DNA of 64,000 nucleotides from Nannocystis punicea (GTDB lineage Bacteria; Myxococcota_A; Polyangia; Nannocystales; Nannocystaceae): the NCBI RefSeq assembly GCF_026965555.1, contig NZ_CP114040.1:10080001-10144000 (forward strand). Direction: 5' to 3'. The notes under the pieces were generated by a model. That model saw nothing but the letters and a program-made list of their open reading frames with translations. It had not been told where the DNA came from and ran no database searches. Positions 9,788-19,275 of this stretch are shown piece after piece. Made by a program: the position numbers and the translations under genes. Within the stretch, counting starts at the first letter, position 1, and every line of letters starts with the position of its first letter.

Positions 9788-11296
9788 ATGCAGCGCAGAA
9801 CCTTCATGAAGTCCCTCGGCGTCGCCACGGCGGCCGGCGCCTCCTTCGGCATTCTTCGCCACCCGCGGCGCGCGGAGGCTTACTGGGGCGAGTGGCCGGC
9901 CGACAAGCTCGACGCCATGATCCCGGTGGAGCGCCAGGCCAAGAACGTGCTCGAGCTCTACCTCTACGGCGGGATGAACGCCTTCGACACCTTCTACGCG
10001 GTGCCGGACTGGGGTCAGGACACCGAGCGGTTCCTCCACGCCTACTACAACCAGACCCAGACGCGCTTCGGCCAGTGCGGCTTCGGCAACACCCTCACCG
10101 ACGAATTCGCCGAGGACGCCAACGGCCTGCTGGTCCACCTCGGTCCGTGGGTCGCACCGCTGCGAGCCCGGCCCGACATCGTCGCGCGCATGCGGATCCT
10201 CGTGCAGCGCCACGACCTCCTGCCGCACGAGGGCGCCAACCCCTACGCGCTGACCGGCAGCCGCCTCGGCTCGCCGCGCCTCGCCGGCGTCGGCGCGTCG
10301 ATCCAGCGCCACTTCCTCGAGCAGCCCGGCGGCCTGCGCCCGACCCCGTACGCCTACGTCCTCTACCCCGGCGTCGAGTTCCCCACCGACAACGTCCTCG
10401 CCGCCTCCGCGATCGGCCTCCACCCCGGCTCCGCGCGCCCGCTCAGCGTCACCGTCGACCCCGGCTCGTCGCTGTCGCAGCTGCTCGCCCGCCCCAGCGT
10501 CGGCACCGGCCGTGACGCCTACGACGCCGCCGTCGACCACTACCTCGCCTCCTACCAGCAGCGCTTTCGGCCAGGTGGCAAGGGGCAGCTCACCCGCTCG
10601 GCCGAGCGCAGCAACTTCGAGTTCGCCCACTTCGCCCGCCGCGGCGCCGGCGAGCTGTCGGACGTGCTGTCGGCCGACCTGTTCGAGGGCGTCGCCGGCA
10701 CCGAGTGCAGCGACATGGCCGGCAACGACAAGCCGCGCATGCAGGCGCGCATGGCCGCCAGCCTGCTCACCCGCGCCAAGGACCAGGCCCGCTACGTCCA
10801 CTGGATCGACGGCGGCCTCAAGCCCAACCCCTCCGCCGGCCACGACACCCACGACAGCCACGTCGAGGACTCCTCGCGCAACGTCACGCACACCATGCAG
10901 TGCCTGGCGGACATCATCAACGCGCCGAACGAGAACGACCCCGGCAAGATCAACCTCGACGACACGATGATCGTCATCAACACCGAGTTCGGCCGCACGC
11001 CGCACCGGCAGGGCCAGTCGGGCCTCAACCACTGGCCGCAGGGCATGGTCAACGTCGTGATCGGCGGCCCGATCACCGAGGCCGAGCGCGGCATCTACGG
11101 CGCGATCACCGAGGCCGAGGGCTTCGCCGAGACCTATATCAGCCCGGCCGAGAACCGCATGCTCGTCATGATGGCCCTCGGCATCTACCCGTTCAGCTCC
11201 CAGACCTTCGCCGTCGGCGACGTCGCCGGCGGGGTCAAGAACCAAGTCGAGGCGGCCCAGCGGCTGCGCGACGTCTACATGGGGCTCAAGCTCTGA
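9788..11296 (+). CDS. DUF1501 family protein, Tat-exported
   Basis: 502 residues. The N-terminus MQRRTFMKSLGVATAAGASF is a twin-arginine signal, so the protein is exported folded. The body fits the DUF1501 family (alkaline-phosphatase/sulfatase-like fold): a YGGMNAFDTF opening, a His/Asp cluster in GHDTHDSH, a TEFGRTP motif and a late GLNHWPQG stretch. In planctomycetes and myxobacteria DUF1501 genes sit beside DUF1549/DUF1553/DUF1592-type cytochrome-bearing genes, as here. The enzymatic activity of the family is not established. It is the middle gene of an apparent three-gene operon. Confidence 0.9.
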   Translation: MQRRTFMKSLGVATAAGASFGILRHPRRAEAYWGEWPADKLDAMIPVERQAKNVLELYLYGGMNAFDTFYAVPDWGQDTERFLHAYYNQTQTRFGQCGFGNTLTDEFAEDANGLLVHLGPWVAPLRARPDIVARMRILVQRHDLLPHEGANPYALTGSRLGSPRLAGVGASIQRHFLEQPGGLRPTPYAYVLYPGVEFPTDNVLAASAIGLHPGSARPLSVTVDPGSSLSQLLARPSVGTGRDAYDAAVDHYLASYQQRFRPGGKGQLTRSAERSNFEFAHFARRGAGELSDVLSADLFEGVAGTECSDMAGNDKPRMQARMAASLLTRAKDQARYVHWIDGGLKPNPSAGHDTHDSHVEDSSRNVTHTMQCLADIINAPNENDPGKINLDDTMIVINTEFGRTPHRQGQSGLNHWPQGMVNVVIGGPITEAERGIYGAITEAEGFAETYISPAENRMLVMMALGIYPFSSQTFAVGDVAGGVKNQVEAAQRLRDVYMGLKL

Positions 11297-11314
11297 GCGA
11301 GAGGAGGCGCGACC

Positions 11315-13501
11315 ATGACTCGACTTCATTCCAACCACGCTCCTCTCTTCACGGCTGTCTTCGCGTGCATGTCCCTTACGGCATGTCCGAACGACCAGTC
11401 TACGTCCGACGGCGCCAGCGCCAGCGACACCCAGGCCACCGGCGATCCGACCGAGGGTGACCCGACGGCGACCGACAGCGCGCCGACCACCACCGACGCG
11501 CCGACCACCGACGGCACCACGGCCACCACCGGCGACTCCGGCGACCCCGGCGAGGAGCCGCCGCCCGCGGGCGAGGCCGAGGAGTCGTGCGACGCCGGCG
11601 ACGAAGCGTTCGTCAAGCGCATCGTCCCGCTGCTGCAGGGCCGCAAGCCCGAGGGCATGCGCGAGGTCCAGCTGCTGGTCAGCGCGATCGAGCAGCTCGA
11701 CGCCAAGGGCCAGGACGGGCGAGCGATCGTCGCCCGCGGCCTCGCGTCCGGCGACCTCTACCTCCACCGCTGGCGCACCTTCTTCTGGGAGCAGCTGAAG
11801 ATCAACCGCCTCGAGATGAAGTCGAACTACGGCTGCTACTCGCAGCCGACCGGCGCGGGCGACGACGGCGACCTCGCCGCTTACATCCGCGACAACGACG
11901 CCGAGGGCTCGAGCTTCGACGCCCCGTTCACCATGGCCGACGTCATGATGAGCGCCCTGCGGCTCGACGACCTGAGCCCGATGTACCGCGCCGACATGTT
12001 CGCGCGCATGGCCCGGCCGCTGTCCGGCGCCAACATCACGCAGGAGGAGTTCGAGGTCAACGCGCGCTCGAACTACGGCGAGATCTTCGAGTCGAGCTAC
12101 CTCGGCCGGCGCAGCGGCTGCCTCGAGTGCCACACCAGCACCGAGTCGGTCACCTACAACCCCGACCCCAAGTACAACCACTTCTGGGCCCTGCCCGGCG
12201 ACTTCGAGGGCGCCATCTACGGCGACCCGAAGGGCCGGCCGGAAGAAGAGCTGTACGCCGCGTTCCGCTGGACCGGCTTCGTCGACGACGAGGGCCCCGT
12301 CACTCCGTGGGGCTGGAGCGGCGCCTGCGGCCGCTTCACCCCCGGCACCGGCGGCGACATCCTCGGGATCCCCGGCTACCTCGGCGGCGCCCTGCCGGAG
12401 GGCGGCCAGCTGTTCGACATCGACCCGCTGTTCAAGACCGGCTTCGCCACCCTCGCCAGCGAGGGCCTCATGGTCGACGGCGACCTGTCCGTCGCCCCCG
12501 ACCAGGCGCTCGCGTACCTCACCGCCGTCAACATCGCCAACGGCGTGTGGAAGGAGATGCTCGGCTACCCGCTGACCCTGGCGCACAGCTTCCCGCGCAA
12601 CGAGAAGCAGCGCGAGATCCTCGGCGAGCTCGCCGACGCCTTCATCTCCGACAGCTACTCGCTGCGGACCCTCCTCGTCGAGATCGTCACGCACCCGTAC
12701 TTCAACCAGGAGGCGCCCGACCTGTGCGACGCCTCGAACTCGTACCACATGAAGGCGGTGTTCGACCCGTTCTCGATCACCGCCGCCGACCCCAACATGC
12801 GCGGCAACGGCGTCGGCGACCGCGTCCAGCGCTACAGCGCCTGGGTGCTCATCGAGTCGGCCATGCGGGCGATGTGGTGGGAGCTGCCGGTGCAGCAGAT
12901 CCAGGACAAGGAGTGGAACTTCCCCAGCGTCAACTTCCTGCGCGACCAGGGCATCTTCCTCAAGGACGCGATCAACGGCTTCAACGGCGTCGACTTCAAC
13001 GGCCTCCTGTCGTGGGAGAACCAACTCGCCAGCGGCAGCAAGCAGTCGATGGAGGGCAGCTGCACCGGCCCGCTCGGCCAGCCGTGCGCGGAGTACGAGT
13101 GGATCGAGCTCATGCTGGTCGAGGCCAGCATGGTCCCCGGCACCACCGTCGGTGACATCGCGGCGGCGATCAAGGACCGCCTGATCACCGAACCGACCAT
13201 CGACGGCCCGGCCGAGATCGCCGCGATCGAGGGCGTCATCGGCCTCCCGCTCGACACGCCGATGAGCCAGGCCGACACCGGCCAGCTCGAGTCCGGCGCC
13301 CGCCGGTTCGCCGGCATGCTGCTCAGCACCCCGCAGTTCATGCTGTCGGGCGTGCCCAGCCGCGACCAGGATCCGGCGGCCATCCCCGCCTTCGCCGTCC
13401 CCGGCACCGACACCGAGTCCCTGTGCAACGTCCACGCCCCGCAGCTCCTCGGCGACAAGTTCGCGTGGACCTGCAGCGCCGACGGACTCAAGCTGCGCTG
13501 A
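11315..13501 (+). CDS. large lipoprotein with a CxxCH haem motif, DUF1501 partner
   Basis: 728 residues. The signal peptide ends in a good lipobox, LTAC, followed by a Thr/Asp/Gly-rich linker to about residue 95. A CLECH motif, the signature for covalent c-type haem, lies near residue 270. The remaining sequence is mostly alpha-helical and resembles the planctomycete-type cytochrome/DUF1549-DUF1592 group, though I cannot name one domain with certainty. The gene lies 18 bp after the DUF1501 gene. It is probably outer-membrane or periplasmic and may transfer electrons for its partner; that role is inference. The signal-peptide DNA carries CATGTCC-CTTACGG-CATGTCC. Confidence 0.82.
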   Translation: MTRLHSNHAPLFTAVFACMSLTACPNDQSTSDGASASDTQATGDPTEGDPTATDSAPTTTDAPTTDGTTATTGDSGDPGEEPPPAGEAEESCDAGDEAFVKRIVPLLQGRKPEGMREVQLLVSAIEQLDAKGQDGRAIVARGLASGDLYLHRWRTFFWEQLKINRLEMKSNYGCYSQPTGAGDDGDLAAYIRDNDAEGSSFDAPFTMADVMMSALRLDDLSPMYRADMFARMARPLSGANITQEEFEVNARSNYGEIFESSYLGRRSGCLECHTSTESVTYNPDPKYNHFWALPGDFEGAIYGDPKGRPEEELYAAFRWTGFVDDEGPVTPWGWSGACGRFTPGTGGDILGIPGYLGGALPEGGQLFDIDPLFKTGFATLASEGLMVDGDLSVAPDQALAYLTAVNIANGVWKEMLGYPLTLAHSFPRNEKQREILGELADAFISDSYSLRTLLVEIVTHPYFNQEAPDLCDASNSYHMKAVFDPFSITAADPNMRGNGVGDRVQRYSAWVLIESAMRAMWWELPVQQIQDKEWNFPSVNFLRDQGIFLKDAINGFNGVDFNGLLSWENQLASGSKQSMEGSCTGPLGQPCAEYEWIELMLVEASMVPGTTVGDIAAAIKDRLITEPTIDGPAEIAAIEGVIGLPLDTPMSQADTGQLESGARRFAGMLLSTPQFMLSGVPSRDQDPAAIPAFAVPGTDTESLCNVHAPQLLGDKFAWTCSADGLKLR

Positions 13502-13659
13502 CCGGCTGCCCTTGAGAGCATGGCCCCTGGGACATGGCCTTTCCGCCATGACCCGGGGGCTTCGCCGTATCTCCGGCGCACCCGAGCCCGCACGCGTCAC
13601 ATCCGTTCGCTGTCGAGCCGCCGCCCAGGTACCGACGGCGTCGCCATCGGCTGCTTCGA

Positions 13660-13918
13660 CCTCGCCGCGAAATCTCCCCGGCCGACTGCCCAAGTCGCAC
13701 CGCCGCTCAGCCGCGAGGCGCCGCTCACTCGCTCCGCCGTACCTCCCCGGCTGACTGCCCCGGTCGCCCCGTCGCTCGGCCGCGAGGCGCCGCCCGCTCG
13801 CACCGTCATGCCTCACCAACGGCCTGCCTGGGTCGCCACTCCGCTCGTCCGCGAGGCGCCGCTCGCTCACACCGCCACCTCCCCCGGCCGACTGCCCGGG
13901 TCGGCACGACGGCGAGGT
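13660..13918. repeat. degenerate 69-bp tandem repeat
   Basis: The stretch 13502-13920 has no convincing gene. Within it a 69-bp (23-codon) unit recurs; the anchor CCGCGAGGCG occurs at 13711, 13780 and 13849, and the partner CCCGGCCGACTGCCC precedes each unit in varied form. One frame stays open and encodes 23-residue Pro/Ala/Arg repeats, but it has no start signal or family resemblance. Just after the upstream stop codon is a palindromic tract with CATGGCC and GGACATGGCC (13519-13550). Confidence 0.7.
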
Positions 13919-13920
13919 GC

Positions 13921-14823
13921 TCAGATCGGGCGCAGTTCGGCCAGCCGCCGCTCGACCAGCCGCCGCTCCGCCTCTTCGGGCTCCGGACACGCCAGATAGC
14001 CCTTGAACAGCAGGCCCGCGTTGGCGGGGTTCTTCAGCGCGATCTGCTCGATCGCCGCCAGGTACAGGCGCTCGTGCAACGGGAGCAGGGCATCGACGGC
14101 CATCCGCTCGGCGCTCGAAGCCAGCGGCCGCAGCAGCGCCAGCTCCCGCTGAGCGGCATCGGCGGCGCCGCTGCGGTCGTAGACCAGGGACAGGATCAGC
14201 GTCGTGCGAACTTGCTCGCGGGAGGCCGCGCGCTCGCGTGCCCGGTGCGCCAGCTCCAGCGCCAGAGCGAGGTCGCCGGCCAGGAGCGCCGCGACAGACG
14301 CCAGGCGATCGATGCGATGGCCCTCGACCTCCGCCCGCGTCTCCGCCTGGGCCAGCGCGGCGCGAGCTGCTGCCGGCTCGCCGAGCCCGATCGCCGCGAT
14401 CGCCGTCATCACCCACGTCATCGGCGGCGGCGCCTGCCCGCGCCGGTTCGCCTCGTTCCGCGCCGCAGCCAACCACTGCGCCGCCCGCTTGCGGCTCTGT
14501 CGCTGCGTCTCCGCCAGCGCGCCGACCTCCCCGGCCAGCTCCGACAGCGGCGGCAAGCTCGGCACCTGCGTCAACTCGAGCATCGCTGCTGCCACCAGCA
14601 CCGCGGGCGCACCGGGGCACAACCGGGCCCGCTCGGCCCACAGGTTCGGCCCGTCCGCCCCGACCGATTGTTTGGCGACCGCGAGCTCGGCGGTCCGCTC
14701 GAGCTCGCGACACTGACCCCACGGTCGGCTGCCCGCCTCGGCCCACACCGTGGGTGGATCGGGCGGCCGGGGTTGCCACCCCGCCGGCGCCAGCATCAGC
14801 CAGATCGCCGTGACGAACGACAT
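13921..14823 (-). CDS. secreted helical-repeat (TPR-like) protein
   Basis: About 300 residues from the ATG at 14823 (a second ATG at 14841 is possible). A signal peptide (MSFVTAIWLMLAPAG) is followed by paired amphipathic helices rich in Ala, Leu and Glu, such as AARAALAQAETRAEVEG and ALELAHRARERAASREQ, in the manner of TPR/SEL1 arrays. It has no catalytic motif. Probably a periplasmic scaffold; not recognised further. It is convergent with the 69-bp repeat tract. Confidence 0.7.
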   Translation of the reverse strand: MSFVTAIWLMLAPAGWQPRPPDPPTVWAEAGSRPWGQCRELERTAELAVAKQSVGADGPNLWAERARLCPGAPAVLVAAAMLELTQVPSLPPLSELAGEVGALAETQRQSRKRAAQWLAAARNEANRRGQAPPPMTWVMTAIAAIGLGEPAAARAALAQAETRAEVEGHRIDRLASVAALLAGDLALALELAHRARERAASREQVRTTLILSLVYDRSGAADAAQRELALLRPLASSAERMAVDALLPLHERLYLAAIEQIALKNPANAGLLFKGYLACPEPEEAERRLVERRLAELRPI

Positions 14824-14927
14824 CGGTCGCGAGCCTAGCATCTGGCCCGGCCCGCTGCGGGCGCCCGATCGACAGCCCGCCGCGCCGAAATTTTGGTCCC
14901 CGCTCGCCCCCGTCGCACACTCGCCAC

Positions 14928-15674
14928 GTGACTCCCCGGCCTCCTGTTCGCGCCGGCCAGGGCAACCGGCGCCGCCGGCCTCCCGCCCAGGCGGCTGCTC
15001 GCCGGCACACGCGCTGGCTCATGAACCAACTCCGCCGCGGCGCCCTCGTCGTGCGCGGCCTCCCCGCTCGCGTGCGCGGCCGGATCGCCTGGCGACGCGC
15101 CGGCCAGCTGGTGGTCGAGCGGAGCCGGTCCCTCATGCCCGCGGCCCAGCGCGCCATCTCCGGCGTCGGCAAGGGCCTCGACCGTGGCGCCACCGAGCTC
15201 GGCCGTTCCGCCGTCGCCGGTGGGCGCGGCCTTCGCAGCCTGTCCCGACTCGGCGCCGGCGGCCTACGCCAGTTCTCGCAGCTGAGCCTGCGCGCCTGCG
15301 CGCAGCTGGCCCGCCTGTCGCGCGTCGCAGGACTCGCCATCGGCCGCGGCGCTCGACGACTCGGCGTGGTCACCGGCCGCCTCTCGCGCCGCGTCGCCGG
15401 ACTCTTGTGGGAGCGGCGGGCCGCCCTGCGCGCGCTCGCGCTGCGGGGCGCCTGGTGGGGCGCTCTCGCGCTGTTGTGGCTCGGCGGCCGGGCGCTCCTC
15501 GACCTGCGCGTCCCGCTCGCCCAGGACGCCCTCCCGCTGTTCCTCATCGGCCTGGGCCTGTGCTTGCCGCTCTTCTTCGCGGGCGCCGCGCGCCTGCGCT
15601 GGGCCGGCTTTGCTCTCGGAGCGAGCCACGCCGCCCTCGCGGTGCTCGTCTGGACGATCGCTACGTCCGGCTGA
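14928..15674 (+). CDS. Arg-rich membrane protein of unknown function
   Basis: 248 residues from a GTG start at 14928; an ATG at 15021 would shorten it by 31 residues. The first 165 residues are strongly basic with Gly/Leu-rich amphipathic segments. The C-terminus has two or three membrane helices (LALRGAWWGALALLWLGG; LPLFLIGLGLCLPLFFAG; FALGASHAALAVLVWTIA). Not recognised. The very basic N-terminal part could bind nucleic acid or acidic lipids; this is inference. Confidence 0.6.
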   Translation: MTPRPPVRAGQGNRRRRPPAQAAARRHTRWLMNQLRRGALVVRGLPARVRGRIAWRRAGQLVVERSRSLMPAAQRAISGVGKGLDRGATELGRSAVAGGRGLRSLSRLGAGGLRQFSQLSLRACAQLARLSRVAGLAIGRGARRLGVVTGRLSRRVAGLLWERRAALRALALRGAWWGALALLWLGGRALLDLRVPLAQDALPLFLIGLGLCLPLFFAGAARLRWAGFALGASHAALAVLVWTIATSG

Positions 15675-15715
15675 CACCCCTTGGCGAGCCCGCGCGCACG
15701 CGATACGCCTGAGGC

Positions 15716-17338
15716 GTGCTCCCTCGTGGGCTCCTGCGTCCGGCCGTGCTGGCCCTCTCGGCCGGCCTCCTCTCGCTCGGCTGTCGACCCGACGGCGGGC
15801 CCATGGACGAGGGCACCGGCAGTGAGACCGGCACAGGCAGCGACTCCGACACCGGCGAGGTCCCGGACCCGGGCTTCCTCAACCCGGCGCTCGGCGCCTT
15901 CAACGTCGCCAGCACCCAACATGTCCCCAAGGACATCGTCGTCCAGAAGATCACTCTCGGCAACACGCAGCTGCTCATCGACGGCCAGACCGCCGGCACT
16001 TTGGGCCTCGGGAGCGCCCTCGGCGAGCTGACCGGCGACCGCCTGCGGATCTTCCTCCACGGCGCCCTCGCGGTCGGCACTCACACCCTGCAGTTGGCCT
16101 CGCACACCCCCGACGGCCCCCGCTTCTCGGCCGAGCTGACGATGAACGTCACCGCGCCGGACACCCCGCTGCCGCAGGTATGGGCCGAGCTCGACCCCGA
16201 GCCGCGCGACGGCGGTGCCGCCCTGCTCCTCAGCGGCGCCGGTCCCGACACCCTGCTCGGCGTGCTCGCTGGCGGTATCGACCCGACGCTCCGCCTCTAC
16301 CGCGTCCAGGAGGGGACCTGGCCCGAGATGCCGATCCTCGAGACCAGCCTCCAGGGACATGTCCCCGAGACCATGGCTCTCGGACCAGGTGTTGCGGCAG
16401 CCGCTCTGCCGCCGACACCCGGCAGCGACATCGCCGTCGTACGCGTCGCGTACCGCCGCGGCGTCCCCGGTGATGCCGTCGTCACCCGCGACATCACGCT
16501 CGCTCCCGAGCCCAACATCGGCCCCCTGCAGACCGCCGTCGACCTGTCGGCCGGGCTCTTTCGGGACGCCGAGTTCGCCGCGCTCGGCCGCCCCTTCCTC
16601 CTCGGCGATGTCCTGTTCGCGGAGTTCCTCGCCGCCGACGACGCCGAGACCGCACACCCCGGAGATCGCGGCATCGCCTACGTGCGGCGCAGCAGCGATC
16701 GCAGCAACTGGTCGATCCCCGAGCGGGTCCCCACCGCGAAACCGCTGGACCTCGACGCCCTCGGCCCTGCGCTCTCCCTGCCTCACCTCAACCTCGGCGC
16801 CGGCATCTCCGTGCGCCTCGGTCAGCGCCTCACCGGCCTGCTCACCCTCTCCGACGCCGGCGCCGCCCTCATCTCGGCGCCGGGCGAGGACGTCGATCTG
16901 CTGCCCGGCGCGCCCGCGATCCTCAGCACGATCTCCAGCAGCCTCGGCGCCCGCACCGTCGCCGCGGTCACTCCCGATCGCGGCGTCGGTATCGCTTTCC
17001 TCGGCACCAGCGGCAAACCGAAGAACACGGTCGTCAACGTCCCTGCCGACAAGCTGCCCGACGCACGCCTCACTGCTCAGCCCGGCGCCGGCGTCGTCCT
17101 CGGCTACTCCGCCTTCCTCTTGCCGTACGGCGACGCCGCGCCCGTCCACCTGGTTCTGGGCGACGGCATGCGCACCTACGTCATCCCGCTCGACGGTCCC
17201 GAACCGCTGTCGTGCCGCTCCGTCGTGCTGATGCCCAGCCTCGACGGCAACCGCGACGAACCGATCGTCCCCCTCGCCTGTCTGCAAGGTGACTCGCTGC
17301 GGATCGGCGCGCTCAAGGCGAGCCTCACCGACCCTTGA
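15716..17338 (+). CDS. lipoprotein with beta-rich body; its 3' end seeds a tandem repeat
   Basis: 540 residues from a GTG start. The signal sequence ends in SLGC (approximate lipobox), followed by a Thr/Gly/Ser/Asp linker to residue 45. The first folded part (45-150) resembles an Ig-like domain; the rest has alternating strands like a propeller, without a clear family motif. Function unknown. Two copies of the window-wide palindrome lie inside the frame (15921-15936, and GGACATGTCC at 16355-16364) and are translated as HVPKDIV and QGHVPET. The last 24 codons and the stop are the first unit of the downstream 72-bp array. Confidence 0.75.
   Translation: MLPRGLLRPAVLALSAGLLSLGCRPDGGPMDEGTGSETGTGSDSDTGEVPDPGFLNPALGAFNVASTQHVPKDIVVQKITLGNTQLLIDGQTAGTLGLGSALGELTGDRLRIFLHGALAVGTHTLQLASHTPDGPRFSAELTMNVTAPDTPLPQVWAELDPEPRDGGAALLLSGAGPDTLLGVLAGGIDPTLRLYRVQEGTWPEMPILETSLQGHVPETMALGPGVAAAALPPTPGSDIAVVRVAYRRGVPGDAVVTRDITLAPEPNIGPLQTAVDLSAGLFRDAEFAALGRPFLLGDVLFAEFLAADDAETAHPGDRGIAYVRRSSDRSNWSIPERVPTAKPLDLDALGPALSLPHLNLGAGISVRLGQRLTGLLTLSDAGAALISAPGEDVDLLPGAPAILSTISSSLGARTVAAVTPDRGVGIAFLGTSGKPKNTVVNVPADKLPDARLTAQPGAGVVLGYSAFLLPYGDAAPVHLVLGDGMRTYVIPLDGPEPLSCRSVVLMPSLDGNRDEPIVPLACLQGDSLRIGALKASLTDP
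15921..15936. repeat. palindrome element (in lipoprotein gene)
   Basis: ATGTCC-CCAA-GGACAT. Strict copy inside the lipoprotein frame, translated HVPKDI. Confidence 0.9.
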
Positions 17339-17990
17339 CCGCCCCTCGCCTGTCTGCAAGGTGACTCGCTGCGGATCGGCGCGCTCAAGGCGAGCCTCAC
17401 CGACCCGTGACCGCCCCTCGCCTGCCTGCAAGGTGACTCGCTGCGGATCGGCGTGCTCAAGGCGAGCCTCACCGACCCCTGACCGCCCCGCGCCTGCCTG
17501 CAAGGTGACTCGCTTCGGATCGGCGTGCTCAAGGCGAGCCTCATCGACCCCTGACCGCCCCTCGCCTGCCTGCAAGGTGACTCGCTGCGGATCGGCGTGC
17601 TCAAGGCGAGCCTCATCGACCCCCGACCGCCCCTCGCCTGCCTGCAAGGTGACTCGCTGCGGCTCGGCGTGCTCAAGACGAGCCTCACCGACCCCTGACC
17701 GCCCCTCGCCTGCCTGCAAGGTGACTCGCTGCGGCTCGGCGTGCTCAAGACGAGCCTCACCGACCCCTGACCGCCCCTCGCCTGCCTGCAAAACGACCCG
17801 CCGCCCGCCGGGCTCAGAGCGACTCTCACCGACCTCGGATCGTCCCTCGCGTTCCTGCAAGACGCCTCGCTGCCCGCATTGCTCGAGACGAGCCTCGCCG
17901 ACCCCGAACCGCTCCTCGCTCGCCTGCAAGGCGACCCACCGCCCGCTGGGCTCAAGGCGAGCCTCACCGACCCCGGACCGCCCCTCGCTC
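17282..17990 (+). repeat. 72-bp tandem array built from a gene's last codons plus stop
   Basis: The anchor CTGCAAGGTGACTCGCTGCG starts at 17282 (inside the gene), 17354, 17426, 17498, 17570, 17642 and 17714, exactly 72 bp apart with minor changes, and in diverged form at 17786, 17855 and 17924 (69-bp steps). In the frame of the upstream gene each unit encodes a 24-residue amphipathic repeat (about PPLACLQGDSLRIGVLKASL). Most near-identical units end in TGA at the same codon, while three later units have GGA, CGA or GAA-type sense codons there. The stretch from 17990 to 18133 shows nothing else. Confidence 0.9.
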
Positions 17991-18133
17991 ATGGCGAGCA
18001 CAGGACCGTGGGCGGACGCCTCCTGCATGATCGATCGCTCACGCCGTCGACGCCCCGAGGACGACCGATCTGCCGCCGTCGCCGCGGCTTGTGAAGTGGC
18101 GCCCGCGGGCCCCGCCGATATACTCCCCACCTC

Positions 18134-19171
18134 GTGTCGATCCTCCGCAAGATCGCCCTCGGTCTCGTCCTCCTGGTCTTGATCGCCCTCGGCCTCGTCG
18201 CCTGGATGCTGCGCTCGCGCGCCGAGGAGATCCCCGACGAGTTGCCCGCGATCAACGTCGCCGAGGCCGACCCGCAGAAGCTCGTCATCCCCGGCGGCGG
18301 CGGCCTCAGCGACCTCGTGATCGCCGATCTCAAGGGCCGCACCGCCTACCTCATCGTCGAGGACCGCGAGAGCATGGGCGCGCGAGAGTCGTCGGCGATG
18401 AGCCGCGCCATGGCCCGCTGGGTCTATCCGGACACCGTGTCCGGTTTCGCCATCGGCGACGCCGAAGGCTTCGGCCTGCTCGCCTCGAAGATCGAGGAGT
18501 TCGTCGGGCCGATGCGGCCCGAGCTGCGGCTGCCGCTCTACATCGACTTCGAGGGCGCTGCCACCAAGACTTTCAAGTTGCCCAAGGGCCACGTCGGAGT
18601 CGTCGTCCTCGACCCGACCGGCGCCGTCGTCTACCGCCACAGCGGCAAGATGGAGCCCGCGGAGATCGAGAAGCTGCGCGAGCTGCTGGGAGCCAGTTTG
18701 CCCGCGCCCGCTCCCGCGCCCACCTTCAAGGTCGGCGAGCTCGACAACGCCGCCTGCGCCGGCCGCACCTGCGCGCTGGTCTTCCTCGGGGGCCCCGTCG
18801 CCCGCAAGGACATCCCCGGCGGCAAGCAAGGCTTCGACGGCGGCGCCGACGACAGCGTGAAGCAGTTCGCCAAGCCCGACGTGCGGCTGGCCGGCATCGT
18901 CGTCGACAGCGACGCGAAGCTCGACTCGGGCAAGGTCAGCGCCCAGCTCGTCGGCCAGGTCGACGGCGCCGAGCTCAAGCGTTGGAAGGCCACGCCGGAC
19001 AGCGCGGAGGCCCGCGCGGCCTTCCAGATCCCCGCCGGCGAGGCCGCCCTCGTCGTCGTCGATCCGCAGGGCAACCTCGTCATGCGCGAGCTCGGTCGCG
19101 TGCCGATGTACAAGTTCGGCGTCCTGTCCGAGTTCATCGGCGTCGAACTCAGCGACCGCGACGAACCCTGA
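18134..19171 (+). CDS. membrane-anchored protein with two thioredoxin-like-fold regions (putative)
   Basis: 345 residues from a GTG start. An N-terminal anchor (ALGLVLLVLIALGLVAWML) is followed by two halves (about 50-195 and 200-340) that each contain predicted strands ending in similar statements: VVVLDPTGAVVYRHSGKM and LVVVDPQGNLVMRELGR. That phrase is typical of the late strands of AhpC/TlpA-like folds, so the protein may be a duplicated thioredoxin-like domain. No CxxC pair is present; only Cys near residue 210 occurs. Activity is therefore uncertain, and it may be structural. It stands alone between the repeat array and a Crp gene. Confidence 0.6.
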   Translation: MSILRKIALGLVLLVLIALGLVAWMLRSRAEEIPDELPAINVAEADPQKLVIPGGGGLSDLVIADLKGRTAYLIVEDRESMGARESSAMSRAMARWVYPDTVSGFAIGDAEGFGLLASKIEEFVGPMRPELRLPLYIDFEGAATKTFKLPKGHVGVVVLDPTGAVVYRHSGKMEPAEIEKLRELLGASLPAPAPAPTFKVGELDNAACAGRTCALVFLGGPVARKDIPGGKQGFDGGADDSVKQFAKPDVRLAGIVVDSDAKLDSGKVSAQLVGQVDGAELKRWKATPDSAEARAAFQIPAGEAALVVVDPQGNLVMRELGRVPMYKFGVLSEFIGVELSDRDEP

Positions 19172-19275
19172 TCGTCCATCGCGCAGGCGACACCCGCACA
19201 GCGCCGCGGACTCGCCCTCGCCGATCCCGCCGGCTCGCGGCTCTGCCGCCGAGACCCACCACGAAGCCGGGCCGC

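Noticed and set aside
17338..17790. TGA recoding (selenocysteine or readthrough) through the 72-bp repeats
   Set aside because: The TGA codons follow a repeat period and no SECIS-like hairpin or Cys-equivalent position is apparent; simple duplication explains them.
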